DNA of 64,000 nucleotides from Mucilaginibacter sp. Bleaf8 (GCF_018390515.1 NZ_JAHBBK010000002.1:62001-126000); one strand, 5' to 3'. Counted from the stretch's first letter, positions 26,919-36,311 are shown. Notes: generated by a model from the letters alone, not told the origin. Numbers and translations are program-made.

Positions 26919-29150
26919 TCAGGATGCTTTTTCAAAAGAGGCAGAGGCCGAATCAAAGCGGGTTACGGAGGTGATGCCTTTAACCTGTTTCAGCTTTTTG
27001 ATCAGATTATCCAGATGTTCGGTATCATTTACATACACCATAATGGTGCCTTCAAAAATACCGTTATCGCTATCCACGGTGATCGACCGCATGTTTACCT
27101 TAAAGTCGTTCGATATTACGGTGGTCAGTTTGTTGATCAAACCCACATCGTCAATACCCTTAATGCGTAAGCCGGTTAAAAACGCCAGTTCATGCTGTGT
27201 TGTCCAGCGGGCTTTTACAATACGGTAACCATAGTTGGCCATCAGCTTAGCCGCGTTAGGGCAGTTGGTGCGGTGTATTTTAATGCCTTCGTTAACGGTG
27301 ATAAAACCAAATACATCATCGCCCGGAATTGGGTTGCAGCAGGATGCCAGTTTGTAATCTATCTTCTGCATATCTTCGCCAATCAACAGTATATCGCTGT
27401 CCTTAGCTTTGATATTGCGCAGTAAGCTTTGCACCTGTTCCTGCTCAATTTTATCCTGCGGCTTGTTCTCAATTACCCTTTCGGATGCCTGGTACTCTTT
27501 CAGGTCTTTCAGGTCAATAATGCCTTTGGCTACATTATAAAACAAGTCCTGCGAGGTAGGAAGCTTGAAATAGAAGGTCAGTTTCTGGATATTATCGGTA
27601 TTGTAAGTGATCTTTAATGATTTTAGCTTACGTTCCAGTATCTCTTTACCGTCTTCGGCAATGCGTCGTTTCTCTTCTTTTAAAGATGATTTGATTTTAG
27701 CTTTCGCTTTAGCCGTCACCACAAAGTTGAGCCAATCCTCTTTAGGCGTTTGCTTGCTGGAGGTGATAATCTCTACCTGATCGCCGTTTTGCAGGTTATA
27801 GCTTAGCGGCACCAGCTTGTGGTTTACCTTGGCGCCTATACAAGTGGCACCCACATCGGAGTGAATCTCGAAAGCAAAATCAAGCGCCGTAGCGTTGGAT
27901 GGCAGCTGAATGAGCGCACCTTTGGGTGTAAAGATGAAAATCTCGTCAGAAAACAAGTTCATCTTAAAATCATCCAAAAAGTCGAGCGCGTTGCTGTCCG
28001 GGTTGCGCAATAATTCACGCACCTTGTTTATCCACTGGTCCAAGCCACTGTCTGATGATGATTCTTTGTATTTCCAGTGTGCGGCGAAACCCTTTTCGGC
28101 AATCTCGTTCATTCGCTTGGTGCGTATTTGCACTTCCACCCATTGGCCGCGTGGCCCCATCACCGTAGTGTGCAACGATTCGTAACCGTTGGCTTTGGGT
28201 GAGGATATCCAATCGCGTAAGCGGTCGGGGTTAGGGCGGTATAGGTCCGTAACAATGGAGTAAGCCTTCCAGGAGTCGGACTTTTCCTGCTCAGGCGGGC
28301 TATCTAATATAACTCGAATGGCGAACAAATCATACACCTCCTCAAAAGGAATAGCCTTTTTCTTCATCTTATTCCAGATGGAGTGTATGGATTTTGGCCG
28401 GCCAAAAATATCAGCATGCAGCCCTTGCTCTTCCAATACTTTCTTTACTGGTCCAATAAAATCGGCAATGAATTTTTCCCGCTCGGCCTTTTTCTCGTTT
28501 AGTTTCTTTTTAATAAACTGGTAGGTTTCCCGCTCCATGTATTTCATGGAAAGATCTTCCAGTTCTGACTTTATGGCATACAGCCCCAGCCTGTGCGCCA
28601 GCGGAGCGTAAAGGTATACGGTTTCTGATGATAGCTTCAGCTGCTTATCGCGCGGCATAAACTCCATGGTGCGCATATTGTGCAGGCGGTCGGCCAGCTT
28701 AATCAATATCACACGCACGTCATCGGCCAGCGTGAGCAGCATCTTCCTGAAGTTTTCGGCCTGCAGGGAGCTGTTGGTATCAAAAACGCCCGAAATTTTG
28801 GTAAGGCCGTCTATAATTTTTGCTACCTTTTTGCCAAATTCTCTCTCAATATCGTCAAGGGTAACATCGGTATCTTCAACAACATCATGCAACAGGGCAC
28901 ACACAATGGAGGTAGTACCCAGACCGATCTCTTCAGCAGCTATTTGCGCTACGGCAATAGGGTGGTATATGTAAGGCTCGCCCGATTTACGGCGCATGTC
29001 TTTATGGCTTTCAACAGCTATTTCAAAAGCCTTCCGGATCATGCGTTTGTCACCTTTTTGCAGCGTTGATTTGGATGCACGCAGCAAGGCCCGGTATCTC
29101 TTCAGTATCTCCGCTTTTTCCGCTTCCAGATCAATCACTAACTCTTTCAT
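26919..29150 (-). CDS. Bifunctional (p)ppGpp synthetase/hydrolase, RelA/SpoT family
   Basis: A 743-residue stringent-response enzyme. Order: HD hydrolase domain (about 45-200) with intact HDVVEDT; synthetase domain (about 240-350) with GRPKSIHSIW, YDLFAIRVIL, YESLHTTV and QIRTKRMNEIAEKG; TGS domain (about 390-450); conserved Cys segment (DYKLASCCNPIPGDD); and a C-terminal ACT domain (about 660-735). Intact HD and synthetase motifs suggest it both makes and breaks (p)ppGpp. It is a single gene, divergent from the DUF4294 gene. Confidence 0.96.
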   Translation of the reverse strand: MKELVIDLEAEKAEILKRYRALLRASKSTLQKGDKRMIRKAFEIAVESHKDMRRKSGEPYIYHPIAVAQIAAEEIGLGTTSIVCALLHDVVEDTDVTLDDIEREFGKKVAKIIDGLTKISGVFDTNSSLQAENFRKMLLTLADDVRVILIKLADRLHNMRTMEFMPRDKQLKLSSETVYLYAPLAHRLGLYAIKSELEDLSMKYMERETYQFIKKKLNEKKAEREKFIADFIGPVKKVLEEQGLHADIFGRPKSIHSIWNKMKKKAIPFEEVYDLFAIRVILDSPPEQEKSDSWKAYSIVTDLYRPNPDRLRDWISSPKANGYESLHTTVMGPRGQWVEVQIRTKRMNEIAEKGFAAHWKYKESSSDSGLDQWINKVRELLRNPDSNALDFLDDFKMNLFSDEIFIFTPKGALIQLPSNATALDFAFEIHSDVGATCIGAKVNHKLVPLSYNLQNGDQVEIITSSKQTPKEDWLNFVVTAKAKAKIKSSLKEEKRRIAEDGKEILERKLKSLKITYNTDNIQKLTFYFKLPTSQDLFYNVAKGIIDLKDLKEYQASERVIENKPQDKIEQEQVQSLLRNIKAKDSDILLIGEDMQKIDYKLASCCNPIPGDDVFGFITVNEGIKIHRTNCPNAAKLMANYGYRIVKARWTTQHELAFLTGLRIKGIDDVGLINKLTTVISNDFKVNMRSITVDSDNGIFEGTIMVYVNDTEHLDNLIKKLKQVKGITSVTRFDSASASFEKAS

Positions 29151-29237
29151 TTATAATATTTTGTTATCTATGTATCATAATCGGTCAATAAATAAATTTT
29201 ATTGCCCGTAATAGGAAAAAACACCGGAAAATTGCGT

Positions 29238-29245
29238 TAATTTTG
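29238..29245 (+). promoter_or_regulatory. -7-like element (TAATTTTG) for the DUF4294 gene
   Basis: A perfect TAnnTTTG 15 nt before the ATG at 29261. No TTG at the usual spacing. Confidence 0.4.
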
Positions 29246-29260
29246 TCTTACAGTAAATAT

Positions 29261-29872
29261 ATGAAAATTATTGCTTTTTTACTATTTCTTTGCTGTATTG
29301 CAGTTCAGGGCATGTCGCAAACCAAGCTTTCCCGCGTTAAGATGGGCAAAAATGATACCATTAAAACGTACATGACAGAGCTTGACGGCGAACTGGTACC
29401 GTGGATTGTTGGTCAGGATGTAAACATTGTTGATGTGCGCATTTTTGCCAGTGAGGACGACCGCCGTGCTTACAACCGTTTAAAGTATAACGTTTACAAA
29501 GTTATACCTTATGCCCGTATTGCAGGCGATAAATACCGTCAGCTGCAACGCGATCTGGCTACTACCTCTGACAAGGGCAAGCAAAAGGAAATGGTTAAGA
29601 ATTGCGAGAAACAGGTAAAGGAGCTTTTTAACCGTGAGGTTAAGAATCTGACCATATCACAAGGTGAAATTCTGATCAAATTAATTGATCGCGAAACCGG
29701 AACCACCAGCTATGAATTGGCCAAACAATTAAAAGGTGGGTTTCATGCCTTTATGTTTCAATCTGTAGCTCGTATATTTGGCCACAATTTAAAGGAAACA
29801 TACGATCCGGAGCAGGAGCGCGATATTGAAGCGATACTGCGGCAAGCCGGTTACTATGCTAACAGATATTAG
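29261..29872 (+). CDS. DUF4294 secreted protein
   Basis: A 203-residue protein with a signal peptide (KIIAFLLFLCCIAVQGMSQ) and a DUF4294 domain, a Bacteroidetes family of unknown function. Typical is the central charged region (DDRRAYNRLKYNVYKVIPYA) with long helices and the YELAKQLKGGFHAFMFQSVA stretch. The ATG at 29261 is chosen because an upstream in-frame start adds six residues before the signal and overlaps the -7 element. The peroxidase gene starts 5 nt after its stop; with bshB1 they form a likely three-gene operon. Confidence 0.85.
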   Translation: MKIIAFLLFLCCIAVQGMSQTKLSRVKMGKNDTIKTYMTELDGELVPWIVGQDVNIVDVRIFASEDDRRAYNRLKYNVYKVIPYARIAGDKYRQLQRDLATTSDKGKQKEMVKNCEKQVKELFNREVKNLTISQGEILIKLIDRETGTTSYELAKQLKGGFHAFMFQSVARIFGHNLKETYDPEQERDIEAILRQAGYYANRY

Positions 29873-29877
29873 TGTAC

Positions 29878-30402
29878 ATGGACGAACATAGTATTTACCG
29901 CTTTAGCGTTACCAAGCTGAACGGTGAAGAAATCAATTTAAACAATTACCGGGATAAGGTTCTGTTAATTGTTAATACCGCATCACAATGCGGTTTTACT
30001 CCGCAACTTAAGCAGCTGGAGGATTTGAGGAACGAGTTTGAAGGGCAGGATTTTGAAATATTAGCATTCCCCTCTAACGATTTTGGCCGCCAGGAACCGC
30101 TTGATGGCAGTTCGATCGGTAAGTTTTGTAAAATAAACTTTGGCGCTCATTTCCCGGTTTTTGGTAAGGTAAAAGTTAAAGGCGAAGATGCTCACCCGTT
30201 ATTTAAATTTTTGGGCAGCAAAAAGCAGAATGGCAAAGTGCAATCGGCACCGCTCTGGAACTTTCACAAATACCTCATTAACCGTAATGGCGAAGTGATC
30301 GATTACTTTTATCCGTTTACCAAGCCTACGGCAGCCCGCTTAAAAAGGCGTATTGCTCAGTTAATTGCCGAGCAGCCCGAAATTCACACACAAGCATGTT
30401 AA
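29878..30402 (+). CDS. Glutathione-peroxidase-family thiol peroxidase
   Basis: A 174-residue thioredoxin-fold peroxidase. The catalytic set is present: Cys38 (TASQCGFTPQ), Gln72 (FGRQEP), Trp127 and Asn128 (APLWNFHKY). Cysteine replaces selenocysteine, as in most bacterial members, which usually take electrons from thioredoxin rather than glutathione. It overlaps the start of bshB1 by 7 bp, so the pair is translationally coupled. That context suggests a bacillithiol or thioredoxin reductant, but this is inference. Start at 29878 (ATG), two codons after a GTG. Confidence 0.92.
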   Translation: MDEHSIYRFSVTKLNGEEINLNNYRDKVLLIVNTASQCGFTPQLKQLEDLRNEFEGQDFEILAFPSNDFGRQEPLDGSSIGKFCKINFGAHFPVFGKVKVKGEDAHPLFKFLGSKKQNGKVQSAPLWNFHKYLINRNGEVIDYFYPFTKPTAARLKRRIAQLIAEQPEIHTQAC

Positions 30403-31118
30403 AACTCGATATACTGGTTTTGGCCGTACATCCCGACGATGCCGAACTTGGTTGTGCCGGAACGTTGCTGAAACATAATGCCATTGGTAAAAAATGTGGC
30501 ATTGTAGATTTAACCCAGGGCGAATTAGGCACCCGCGGATCTGCCGAGATACGTGCGCAGGAGGCTGCCAGGGCGGCTGAGATCTTGGGTTTGGCCGTAA
30601 GGGAAAACCTTGGTATACCGGATGGCTTTTTCCAGAACACACCCGAATACCAGCTTAAGGTGATAGAAGTGATTCGCCGGTACCAGCCCGAAATTATAAT
30701 TACTAACGCTTATCATGACCGCCATCCGGATCATGGCCGGGCAAGTGAACTGGTTGAAGCATCATGCTTTTTGTCGGGCCTGCGTAAAATAGAAACTTTG
30801 AATGAGGGGCAGGTGCAGGAAGCTTGGCGACCTAAGCAAGTACTGCATTTTGTACAGGATACTTACATTAAGCCCGATGTGGTGGTTGATATTACCGACT
30901 ACATGAATACAAAAATTGAAAGTGTGATGGCTTACAGTTCGCAATTTTACAACCCTGATTGGAAGGACGAACCCCAAACCTACATTTCTACCCCCGAATT
31001 TGTGCATAATGTAGAGGCTCGTGCCCGCGAGTTTGGCCGTAGCATCCAAGCAAAATATGCCGAAGGCTTTACTTCCCGAAAGATTTTAGGTGTAGATAAC
31101 TTATTCGATTTGCGTTAG
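30396..31118 (+). CDS. bshB1: Bacillithiol biosynthesis deacetylase BshB1
   Basis: A 240-residue PIG-L/LmbE-family zinc deacetylase. The zinc site is visible as His12, Asp15 (VHPDDAE) and His113 (RHPDH), with TQGELGTRGS between. Bacillithiol BshB1 enzymes remove acetate from GlcNAc-malate; the pathway is present in many Bacteroidetes. bshA and bshC are not in the window. The start overlaps the peroxidase stop, and the gene is followed by a perfect hairpin. Confidence 0.92.
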   Translation: MLKLDILVLAVHPDDAELGCAGTLLKHNAIGKKCGIVDLTQGELGTRGSAEIRAQEAARAAEILGLAVRENLGIPDGFFQNTPEYQLKVIEVIRRYQPEIIITNAYHDRHPDHGRASELVEASCFLSGLRKIETLNEGQVQEAWRPKQVLHFVQDTYIKPDVVVDITDYMNTKIESVMAYSSQFYNPDWKDEPQTYISTPEFVHNVEARAREFGRSIQAKYAEGFTSRKILGVDNLFDLR

Positions 31119-31135
31119 CTATTGATACTGTCTTA

Positions 31136-31177
31136 AAACAACAAAAGCCCTGCTTATGCAAAGGGCTTTTGTTGTTT
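31136..31177. terminator. Bidirectional terminator after bshB1
   Basis: A perfect 16-bp inverted repeat with arms 31136-31151 and 31162-31177 (core AAAAGCCCT / AGGGCTTTT) and a 10-nt loop. The right arm reaches into the stop codon of the converging gene at 31176, so it may serve both. Confidence 0.88.
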
Positions 31178-31601
31178 AAGATGCTTTTACATACTCAAAG
31201 CGGTTGTTCTCGTGGCTGCGCTCACGGCGAAGCTTGTTCTCGTTTGCCAGTTTTAGCAGGATGCCTGATAACTCCGACGTTTTAAATTCCGAACCGAATT
31301 CTTCTTTACAATGGCTGGCAATGTCAGCAATAGAGTGTGGCTCATCAAAAAATGTAGTGCTTAGTAATTGGTTCAGCACCTTAGTGGCACCTGGCTTTTT
31401 AATACCTTGTTCAGCATCGCGCTGGTTTACCGATCCTTTTACTCTTTTGTGCGAAACATCATCGCCCTCTTTATCCCCATCCAGTATTGTGTCGAGTAGT
31501 CTGTCTATTATTTTTACCTGTACCGCTTCAGATTGGAATACGTTAATAACATCAGAAAGCTCGAGAAGCTGTTTTTTCAATTTCTCAGTTTGTTTGCTCA
31601 T
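31176..31601 (-). CDS. Hypothetical protein with predicted helical N terminus and winged-helix-like C terminus
   Basis: A 141-residue soluble protein with no recognised family. The N terminus (about 1-45) is a charged amphipathic helix, possibly coiled coil. A basic, polar linker follows, then a C-terminal region of about 65 residues whose pattern (SIADIASHCKEEFG, TSELSGILLKLANENKLRR) resembles a winged helix. It could be a DNA-binding or phase-regulating protein, but that is inference. It is flanked by a bidirectional terminator and 190 bp of AT-rich DNA without other features. Confidence 0.6.
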   Translation of the reverse strand: MSKQTEKLKKQLLELSDVINVFQSEAVQVKIIDRLLDTILDGDKEGDDVSHKRVKGSVNQRDAEQGIKKPGATKVLNQLLSTTFFDEPHSIADIASHCKEEFGSEFKTSELSGILLKLANENKLRRERSHENNRFEYVKAS

Positions 31602-31791
31602 TTTTTACTTAGTAGATTTTGCTTTAACTATCCGTATATCATTGCAAGTATTGCAGTTGATATCATTTGCGTAATATGATAATAATACGCTGTTACTATT
31701 ATTAACGTAACAGGACAATTATATTATATTATCAATAAAAAAAGGTTGTCTAATAGTTAATAAATGAGCCGTGTAACCATATTATTACAAG

Positions 31792-33123
31792 CTATAAAGC
31801 TTTCAATACCTCGTCCATAATACTTATACCGGCGTTGATATCTTCTTTCTGCATAATTAACGCAGGCCTGAAACGGATGGTTTTTTGGGCGCAACCCAAA
31901 AACATTGCGTTATGCTCAATGCCTTTTTTAATAAACAGGTCGCGCGTTTCTTTATCTGGAAAGTCAAAGGCAGATAGCAGCCCCTTGCCGCGTATATTGC
32001 TGATTTGAGGGTGCTTATCAGCCAGTTGCAACAGTTGGCTTTGCAGGTAAGTTCCCATTTGTGCGGCATAGTTGCAAAGATCATCCTGCTCCATTACTTC
32101 TAAAATTTTGGTAATCCTTACCATATCCACCAGGCTGCCGCCCCAGGTAGAGTTAATACGTGAGGATACATTAAATACATTCTCTTCGTTTTCATCCACA
32201 CGTGTGCTGGCCAGTATACCACATACCTGCATCTTTTTACCAAAGGCAATAATATCAGGACGGGCTTTTTCGCCAAAATGTTCGTAGCACCAAAACTTAC
32301 CGCTCAGGCCCACACCGGTTTGCACTTCATCGTAAATCAGCATCGCCTCGTTCTCGTCGGCCAGTTGGCGCAGCTGTTCCATAAATTCGGTACGAACATG
32401 GTTATCACCGCCCTCGGCCTGTACCGGTTCAATAATGATGGCACAAATATCATCCTGGTTATTGGCAAAGGCCTGCTTAATTTCCGCAATGCTGTTAGCT
32501 TCGCGGCGTAGCAAATCCTCCATATTATCGTCAGTTAACGGGAATTGAATAGTAGGGTGAGATACGCGCGGCCAGTCAAATTTGGCATACCATTTCGTTT
32601 TTACCGGTAGGGTATTAGTCAGGCTCATGGTATATCCCAAACGGCCATGAAATGCGTGCTCAAAGTGCAATACTTTAAAGCCTTTTTCGTAACTGTAACC
32701 CTTTTTGAAGTTTTTTTGCACCTTCCAGTCCATCGCTGTTTTCAAGGCGTTCTCAATGGCCGGGCCGCCACCTGCCACAAAAAAAGCATGCGGTAAATAA
32801 TCAGGGATACCTATCCGACTGAAGGTGTCAACAAAACGGGCGTATTGTGTAGTGAAAATATCTGAGTTGGATGGGTTGGTTAACGCCGCCAGCATCAGGT
32901 CTTTCTTAAATGCTTCATCGTTTAACAGGGCAGGGTGATTATAGCCCAAAGGCACGGAGGCGAAGCATGTAAAAAAGTCGAGCAGGGTACGGTCATGTTT
33001 TGAGTCGTAAATATATACACCCTGGCTCTTTTCCATGTCAAAGGTCAGGTCAAACCCGTCGGCAATTAAGTGCTTCTTTAATACGGATTGTACGTTTTGC
33101 GGCGTGATCGGCATGGTACTCAT
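31792..33123 (-). CDS. lat: L-lysine 6-transaminase
   Basis: A 443-residue class III PLP aminotransferase that moves the epsilon-amino group of lysine to 2-oxoglutarate. Visible features: GGGPAIENALKTAMDWK (cofactor phosphate region), HFEHAFHGRLGYT, IIEPVQAEGGDNH, LIYDEVQTGVG and the PLP-lysine segment IAFGKKMQVCG. The fit to the LAT subfamily, rather than ornithine/GABA aminotransferases, is good over the full length. In lysine catabolism it is followed by a semialdehyde dehydrogenase; none is adjacent. Confidence 0.93.
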   Translation of the reverse strand: MSTMPITPQNVQSVLKKHLIADGFDLTFDMEKSQGVYIYDSKHDRTLLDFFTCFASVPLGYNHPALLNDEAFKKDLMLAALTNPSNSDIFTTQYARFVDTFSRIGIPDYLPHAFFVAGGGPAIENALKTAMDWKVQKNFKKGYSYEKGFKVLHFEHAFHGRLGYTMSLTNTLPVKTKWYAKFDWPRVSHPTIQFPLTDDNMEDLLRREANSIAEIKQAFANNQDDICAIIIEPVQAEGGDNHVRTEFMEQLRQLADENEAMLIYDEVQTGVGLSGKFWCYEHFGEKARPDIIAFGKKMQVCGILASTRVDENEENVFNVSSRINSTWGGSLVDMVRITKILEVMEQDDLCNYAAQMGTYLQSQLLQLADKHPQISNIRGKGLLSAFDFPDKETRDLFIKKGIEHNAMFLGCAQKTIRFRPALIMQKEDINAGISIMDEVLKAL

Positions 33124-33268
33124 TATTCAGCAGTTTTAAGTAAAAGTAAGTAAAGCCCCGCCTCTTTATGAAGGCCGGCAAATGAAATAATTGGAAAGTA
33201 ATTGCTATGATATTATTAACGCAATATCAGGTTTTTTAGCTTAAGACAAATGCCACTGGCCGTAATAT

Positions 33269-34165
33269 TTAAGAACCTGCAAATTTATCTTTCATGCCCA
33301 GTAAGCCCCATATGCCGCCGCTATGTATGGCCAAAATGCTACTGCCAGGTGCAAAGTAATCTTTGGATGCAAGGTTGTGCAACGCATATAACATTTTCCC
33401 GGTGTAAACCGGCTCAATGAGTATCCCGGTTGATGATACAAAGTCTTTAACAAAACTTATCAGTTCGGGTGTGGTTTTGGCATAGCCGCCAAAATGATAA
33501 TCAGTATGTAAATGGTAGGGTGCCGGTACAGTTAAAAAACGATCAATCTCATTGCGCATAAATTCTCCGTTCTTAAAAACCGGTACAGCATGAAAGGCGC
33601 TTGGTAATTGATGCTGTTGCAAGCCTTTGATAATGCCGGCTGCTGTGGTACCCGTGCCGCAGGCGCAAAAAATATGATCATATTGGGTGGGTAGTTCAGT
33701 AATTAGCTCGGCACAGCCTTGAGTGCCTTCTACCGATGCGCCGCCTTCATCCACAAAAAAAGCCTGCTCATCCTGTCCAAAATATTGCTGAAAAAGCTCC
33801 GGCTTATTTCGGTAGGCGTCCCGGCTTACAAAAATTAATTGCATGCCATGCAGCCGGCATAAAAAAAGCGTATCGTTCTGTACCTCCTCACCACGCACAA
33901 AGCCGGTTGCTTTAAAGCCGAAACGGGCCGCTGCAGCCGCAGTTGCCAGCAAATGGTTGGAAAAAGCGCCGCCAAAGGTAACCAGGTGGGTTTTACCCTC
34001 GGCCTGTGCCTTTAGCAATACATATTTCAGCTTACGCCACTTATTTCCCGATATTAAGGGATGTATCAGATCATCGCGCTTAATGAAAACATTCAGCTCT
34101 TTTTGGGCAAACATCGGGTGTTGCCAGGGGTGTATGGGGCTAAATATTTCGAGGGCAATTTGCAT
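33269..34165 (-). CDS. 1-aminocyclopropane-1-carboxylate deaminase / D-cysteine desulfhydrase family protein
   Basis: A 298-residue fold-type II PLP enzyme. The PLP lysine is Lys42 in SGNKWRKLKY, with GGAFSNHLLATAAAA following and CGTGTTAAGI for the cofactor phosphate. Family members open ACC to 2-oxobutyrate or release sulfide from D-cysteine; which applies cannot be told. The frame extends upstream to 34213, but the ATG at 34165 is preferred, since TAAATTTG (minus strand, 34176-34169) would otherwise fall inside the gene. It lies just downstream of nothing related. Confidence 0.85.
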   Translation of the reverse strand: MQIALEIFSPIHPWQHPMFAQKELNVFIKRDDLIHPLISGNKWRKLKYVLLKAQAEGKTHLVTFGGAFSNHLLATAAAAARFGFKATGFVRGEEVQNDTLFLCRLHGMQLIFVSRDAYRNKPELFQQYFGQDEQAFFVDEGGASVEGTQGCAELITELPTQYDHIFCACGTGTTAAGIIKGLQQHQLPSAFHAVPVFKNGEFMRNEIDRFLTVPAPYHLHTDYHFGGYAKTTPELISFVKDFVSSTGILIEPVYTGKMLYALHNLASKDYFAPGSSILAIHSGGIWGLLGMKDKFAGS

Positions 34166-34168
34166 GTG

Positions 34169-34176
34169 CAAATTTA
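34169..34176 (-). promoter_or_regulatory. -7-like element (TAAATTTG) for the ACC deaminase-like gene
   Basis: A perfect TAnnTTTG on the minus strand, 3 nt from the ATG at 34165. If real, the message is leaderless. Confidence 0.35.
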
Positions 34177-34282
34177 ACATCTTGTATTTATACTCATTGC
34201 TGAGTGCGCTCATTAATCAAACAATAGATGCTAACCACCGCAATAAAACCGTTAGATAGCTGTACTACCATATAAAAACCTG

Positions 34283-34290
34283 TATTTTTG
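34283..34290 (+). promoter_or_regulatory. -7-like element (TATTTTTG) for the RluD-type gene
   Basis: A perfect TAnnTTTG ending 5 nt before the ATG at 34296. No -33 TTG at the usual spacing. Confidence 0.35.
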
Positions 34291-34295
34291 CCTTA

Positions 34296-35342
34296 ATGAT
34301 ATCTTCTGATACTGTATTGAACGAGAACGAAGAGCAGGACCTTTATGAACACATGCGCATTGTGGTGGATAAAGGCCAGTCGTTGCTTCGTATAGATAAA
34401 TTTTTGATGCACCGCACGGAAAACGCCTCGCGCAACCGCATACAAAATGCGATTGATCTGGGCAACGTGCTGGTGAACGATAAGCAAATTAAAGCGAGTT
34501 ATAAAGTTAAACCGCAGGATGTTATATCGGTTGTATTACCGCACCCGCCGCGTGATACGGAAGTTTATCCTGAAAACATTCCGTTGGATATTACCTATGA
34601 GGATGATGATGTGCTGATTGTGAACAAGCCTGCCGGTTTGGTGGTACATCCCGGTTATAATAACTATACCGGCACGCTGGTAAATGGCCTGGTATACCAC
34701 TTTCAGCAGCTGCCTACTATGCCCGGCAATGATGGCAGGCCCGGCCTGGTGCACCGTATCGATAAAGACACATCAGGCCTGCTGCTCATCAGTAAAAATG
34801 AGCGGGCTATGGCCTGGCTGGCACGCCAGTTTTTTGAGCACACCATTACCCGTAAGTATATAGCATTGGCGTGGGGCGACCTGGAGCAGGACGGGACAGT
34901 TACCGGATACATAGGCCGCAGCGTGAACGACAGGCGCGTAATGTCTATTTATGATGATCCGGAAAAAGGTAAATGGTCGGTTACGCATTACAAAGTTTTG
35001 GAGCGGTTCGGCTACGTAACCTTGATTGAGTGCCAGCTCGAAACCGGTCGTACTCACCAGATACGCGCGCATATGAAACACATCGGTCATCCGTTATTTA
35101 GTGATGCAACTTACGGCGGCGATAAAATCATAAAGGGTACCACCTTTACCAAATACAAACAATTTATTGAAAACTGCTTTGAATTAATGCCACGGCAGGC
35201 ACTGCATGCGCAAACTTTGGGGTTTGTGCACCCAACCACACGGAAATATATTTACTTTGAGGCGCCTATGCCTGCCGATTTTGAAGCCGTTTTACAAAAA
35301 TGGCGGAAATATATTAGCGCCGGTACAGAGCAAAACGCTTGA
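34296..35342 (+). CDS. RluA/RluD family 23S rRNA pseudouridine synthase
   Basis: A 348-residue RNA-modifying enzyme. The N-terminal S4 RNA-binding domain (about 25-90, RIDKFLMHRTENASRNRIQNAI) precedes the catalytic domain. The catalytic aspartate is in HRIDKDTSGLLL, and the later ECQLETGRTHQIRAHM and HPLFSDATYGG motifs are typical of RluD (pseudouridines at 1911/1915/1917 of 23S rRNA). The first 20 residues are acidic and could be spurious if translation begins later. The class IV aminotransferase follows 20 nt later. Confidence 0.93.
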   Translation: MISSDTVLNENEEQDLYEHMRIVVDKGQSLLRIDKFLMHRTENASRNRIQNAIDLGNVLVNDKQIKASYKVKPQDVISVVLPHPPRDTEVYPENIPLDITYEDDDVLIVNKPAGLVVHPGYNNYTGTLVNGLVYHFQQLPTMPGNDGRPGLVHRIDKDTSGLLLISKNERAMAWLARQFFEHTITRKYIALAWGDLEQDGTVTGYIGRSVNDRRVMSIYDDPEKGKWSVTHYKVLERFGYVTLIECQLETGRTHQIRAHMKHIGHPLFSDATYGGDKIIKGTTFTKYKQFIENCFELMPRQALHAQTLGFVHPTTRKYIYFEAPMPADFEAVLQKWRKYISAGTEQNA

Positions 35343-35362
35343 ACTATTGTTAACACTATCGC

Positions 35363-36199
35363 ATGATGCCTTCTTTTATAAATTTTAACGGTGAAGTGGT
35401 ACCGGCCGATACCGCTATGCTGACCATCAGTAACCGGGCCTTTAAATATGGCGATGGTTTGTTTGAAAGCATGCGGCTGGTAAATGGCCAGCTTAAATTT
35501 GCCGATTTGCACGCCAACCGTTTGCAAAACGGCATGCGCGACCTCAAGATGGATGGTTACTCTAACCTGGATGCCTGGTTTTTGAAAGAAAAGGCCGAAG
35601 AACTGGCCATATGGAATAAAGTAAAACAAGGCCGTATACGATTAACCGTATACCGTGATGCCGGAGGGCTGTACACACCTAATGATAACCGCTCGGGGTG
35701 GTGTATGGAGTTGGAGCCTGATCAGGGGCTGGCCTACCAGTTAAACCACCGCGGTGTTATCATGAATGTTTATAATGAGTTATTGAAGCCCATCAATTAT
35801 CTTTCTAACCATAAAACATGCAACTCACTGCTCTATGTAATGGCCGGCGTATATAAAATGCAGCACCGGCTGGATGATGTATTTATTTTAAACCAGCATG
35901 GTTTCCTGTGCGAAGCATTGAGCTCTAACGTGTTTGTGTGGTATGATAATCATCTGTACACACCGGCTTTGAGCGAAGGTTGTGTGGCTGGTGTAATGCG
36001 CCAGGTAATTATTGACTCGGCTGTAGAGCGCGACATCCCGGTAACGGAAGCTCAAATCAACCCCGATATATTAAACGAGGCTGATGAGGTTTTCCTTACT
36101 AATGCCACCAAGGGCATACAGTGGGTGATGGGATATGGTGTAAAGCGTTATTTTAATAAGCTGAGCAAGGATTTGATTGATGAACTGAATACGATGTAG
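35363..36199 (+). CDS. Class IV PLP-dependent aminotransferase (PabC / BCAT / D-amino-acid type)
   Basis: A 278-residue fold-type IV enzyme. The PLP lysine is Lys151 (SNHKTCNSL); RAFKYGDGLFESMR and SSNVFVWYDN are family features, and NATKGIQWV near the C terminus binds the cofactor phosphate. The family includes aminodeoxychorismate lyase (PabC), branched-chain and D-amino-acid aminotransferases, which are hard to separate by motif. PabC is attractive because pabB is in the same window, 11 kb away, but that is weak evidence. Confidence 0.85.
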   Translation: MMPSFINFNGEVVPADTAMLTISNRAFKYGDGLFESMRLVNGQLKFADLHANRLQNGMRDLKMDGYSNLDAWFLKEKAEELAIWNKVKQGRIRLTVYRDAGGLYTPNDNRSGWCMELEPDQGLAYQLNHRGVIMNVYNELLKPINYLSNHKTCNSLLYVMAGVYKMQHRLDDVFILNQHGFLCEALSSNVFVWYDNHLYTPALSEGCVAGVMRQVIIDSAVERDIPVTEAQINPDILNEADEVFLTNATKGIQWVMGYGVKRYFNKLSKDLIDELNTM

Positions 36200-36296
36200 T
36201 TCCGTTCATCAATTTCTGATAAGCTTGTGCGCTATCTGAAAGTCATATCTTGCCTGATGCGCAAATAAGCGGGGCGGGCATCTCAATCACAATTCC

Positions 36297-36304
36297 TATC
36301 TTTG
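36297..36304 (+). promoter_or_regulatory. -7-like element (TATCTTTG) for the MBL-rhodanese gene
   Basis: A perfect TAnnTTTG ending 7 nt before the ATG at 36312. No TTG at the usual -33 spacing. Confidence 0.4.
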
Positions 36305-36311
36305 CCGCACC

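Noticed and set aside
34166..34213. Longer N terminus of the ACC-deaminase-like protein
   Set aside because: Alternative starts exist, but the extra residues are not conserved-looking and would span a -7-like element. Not settled; an experiment would decide.
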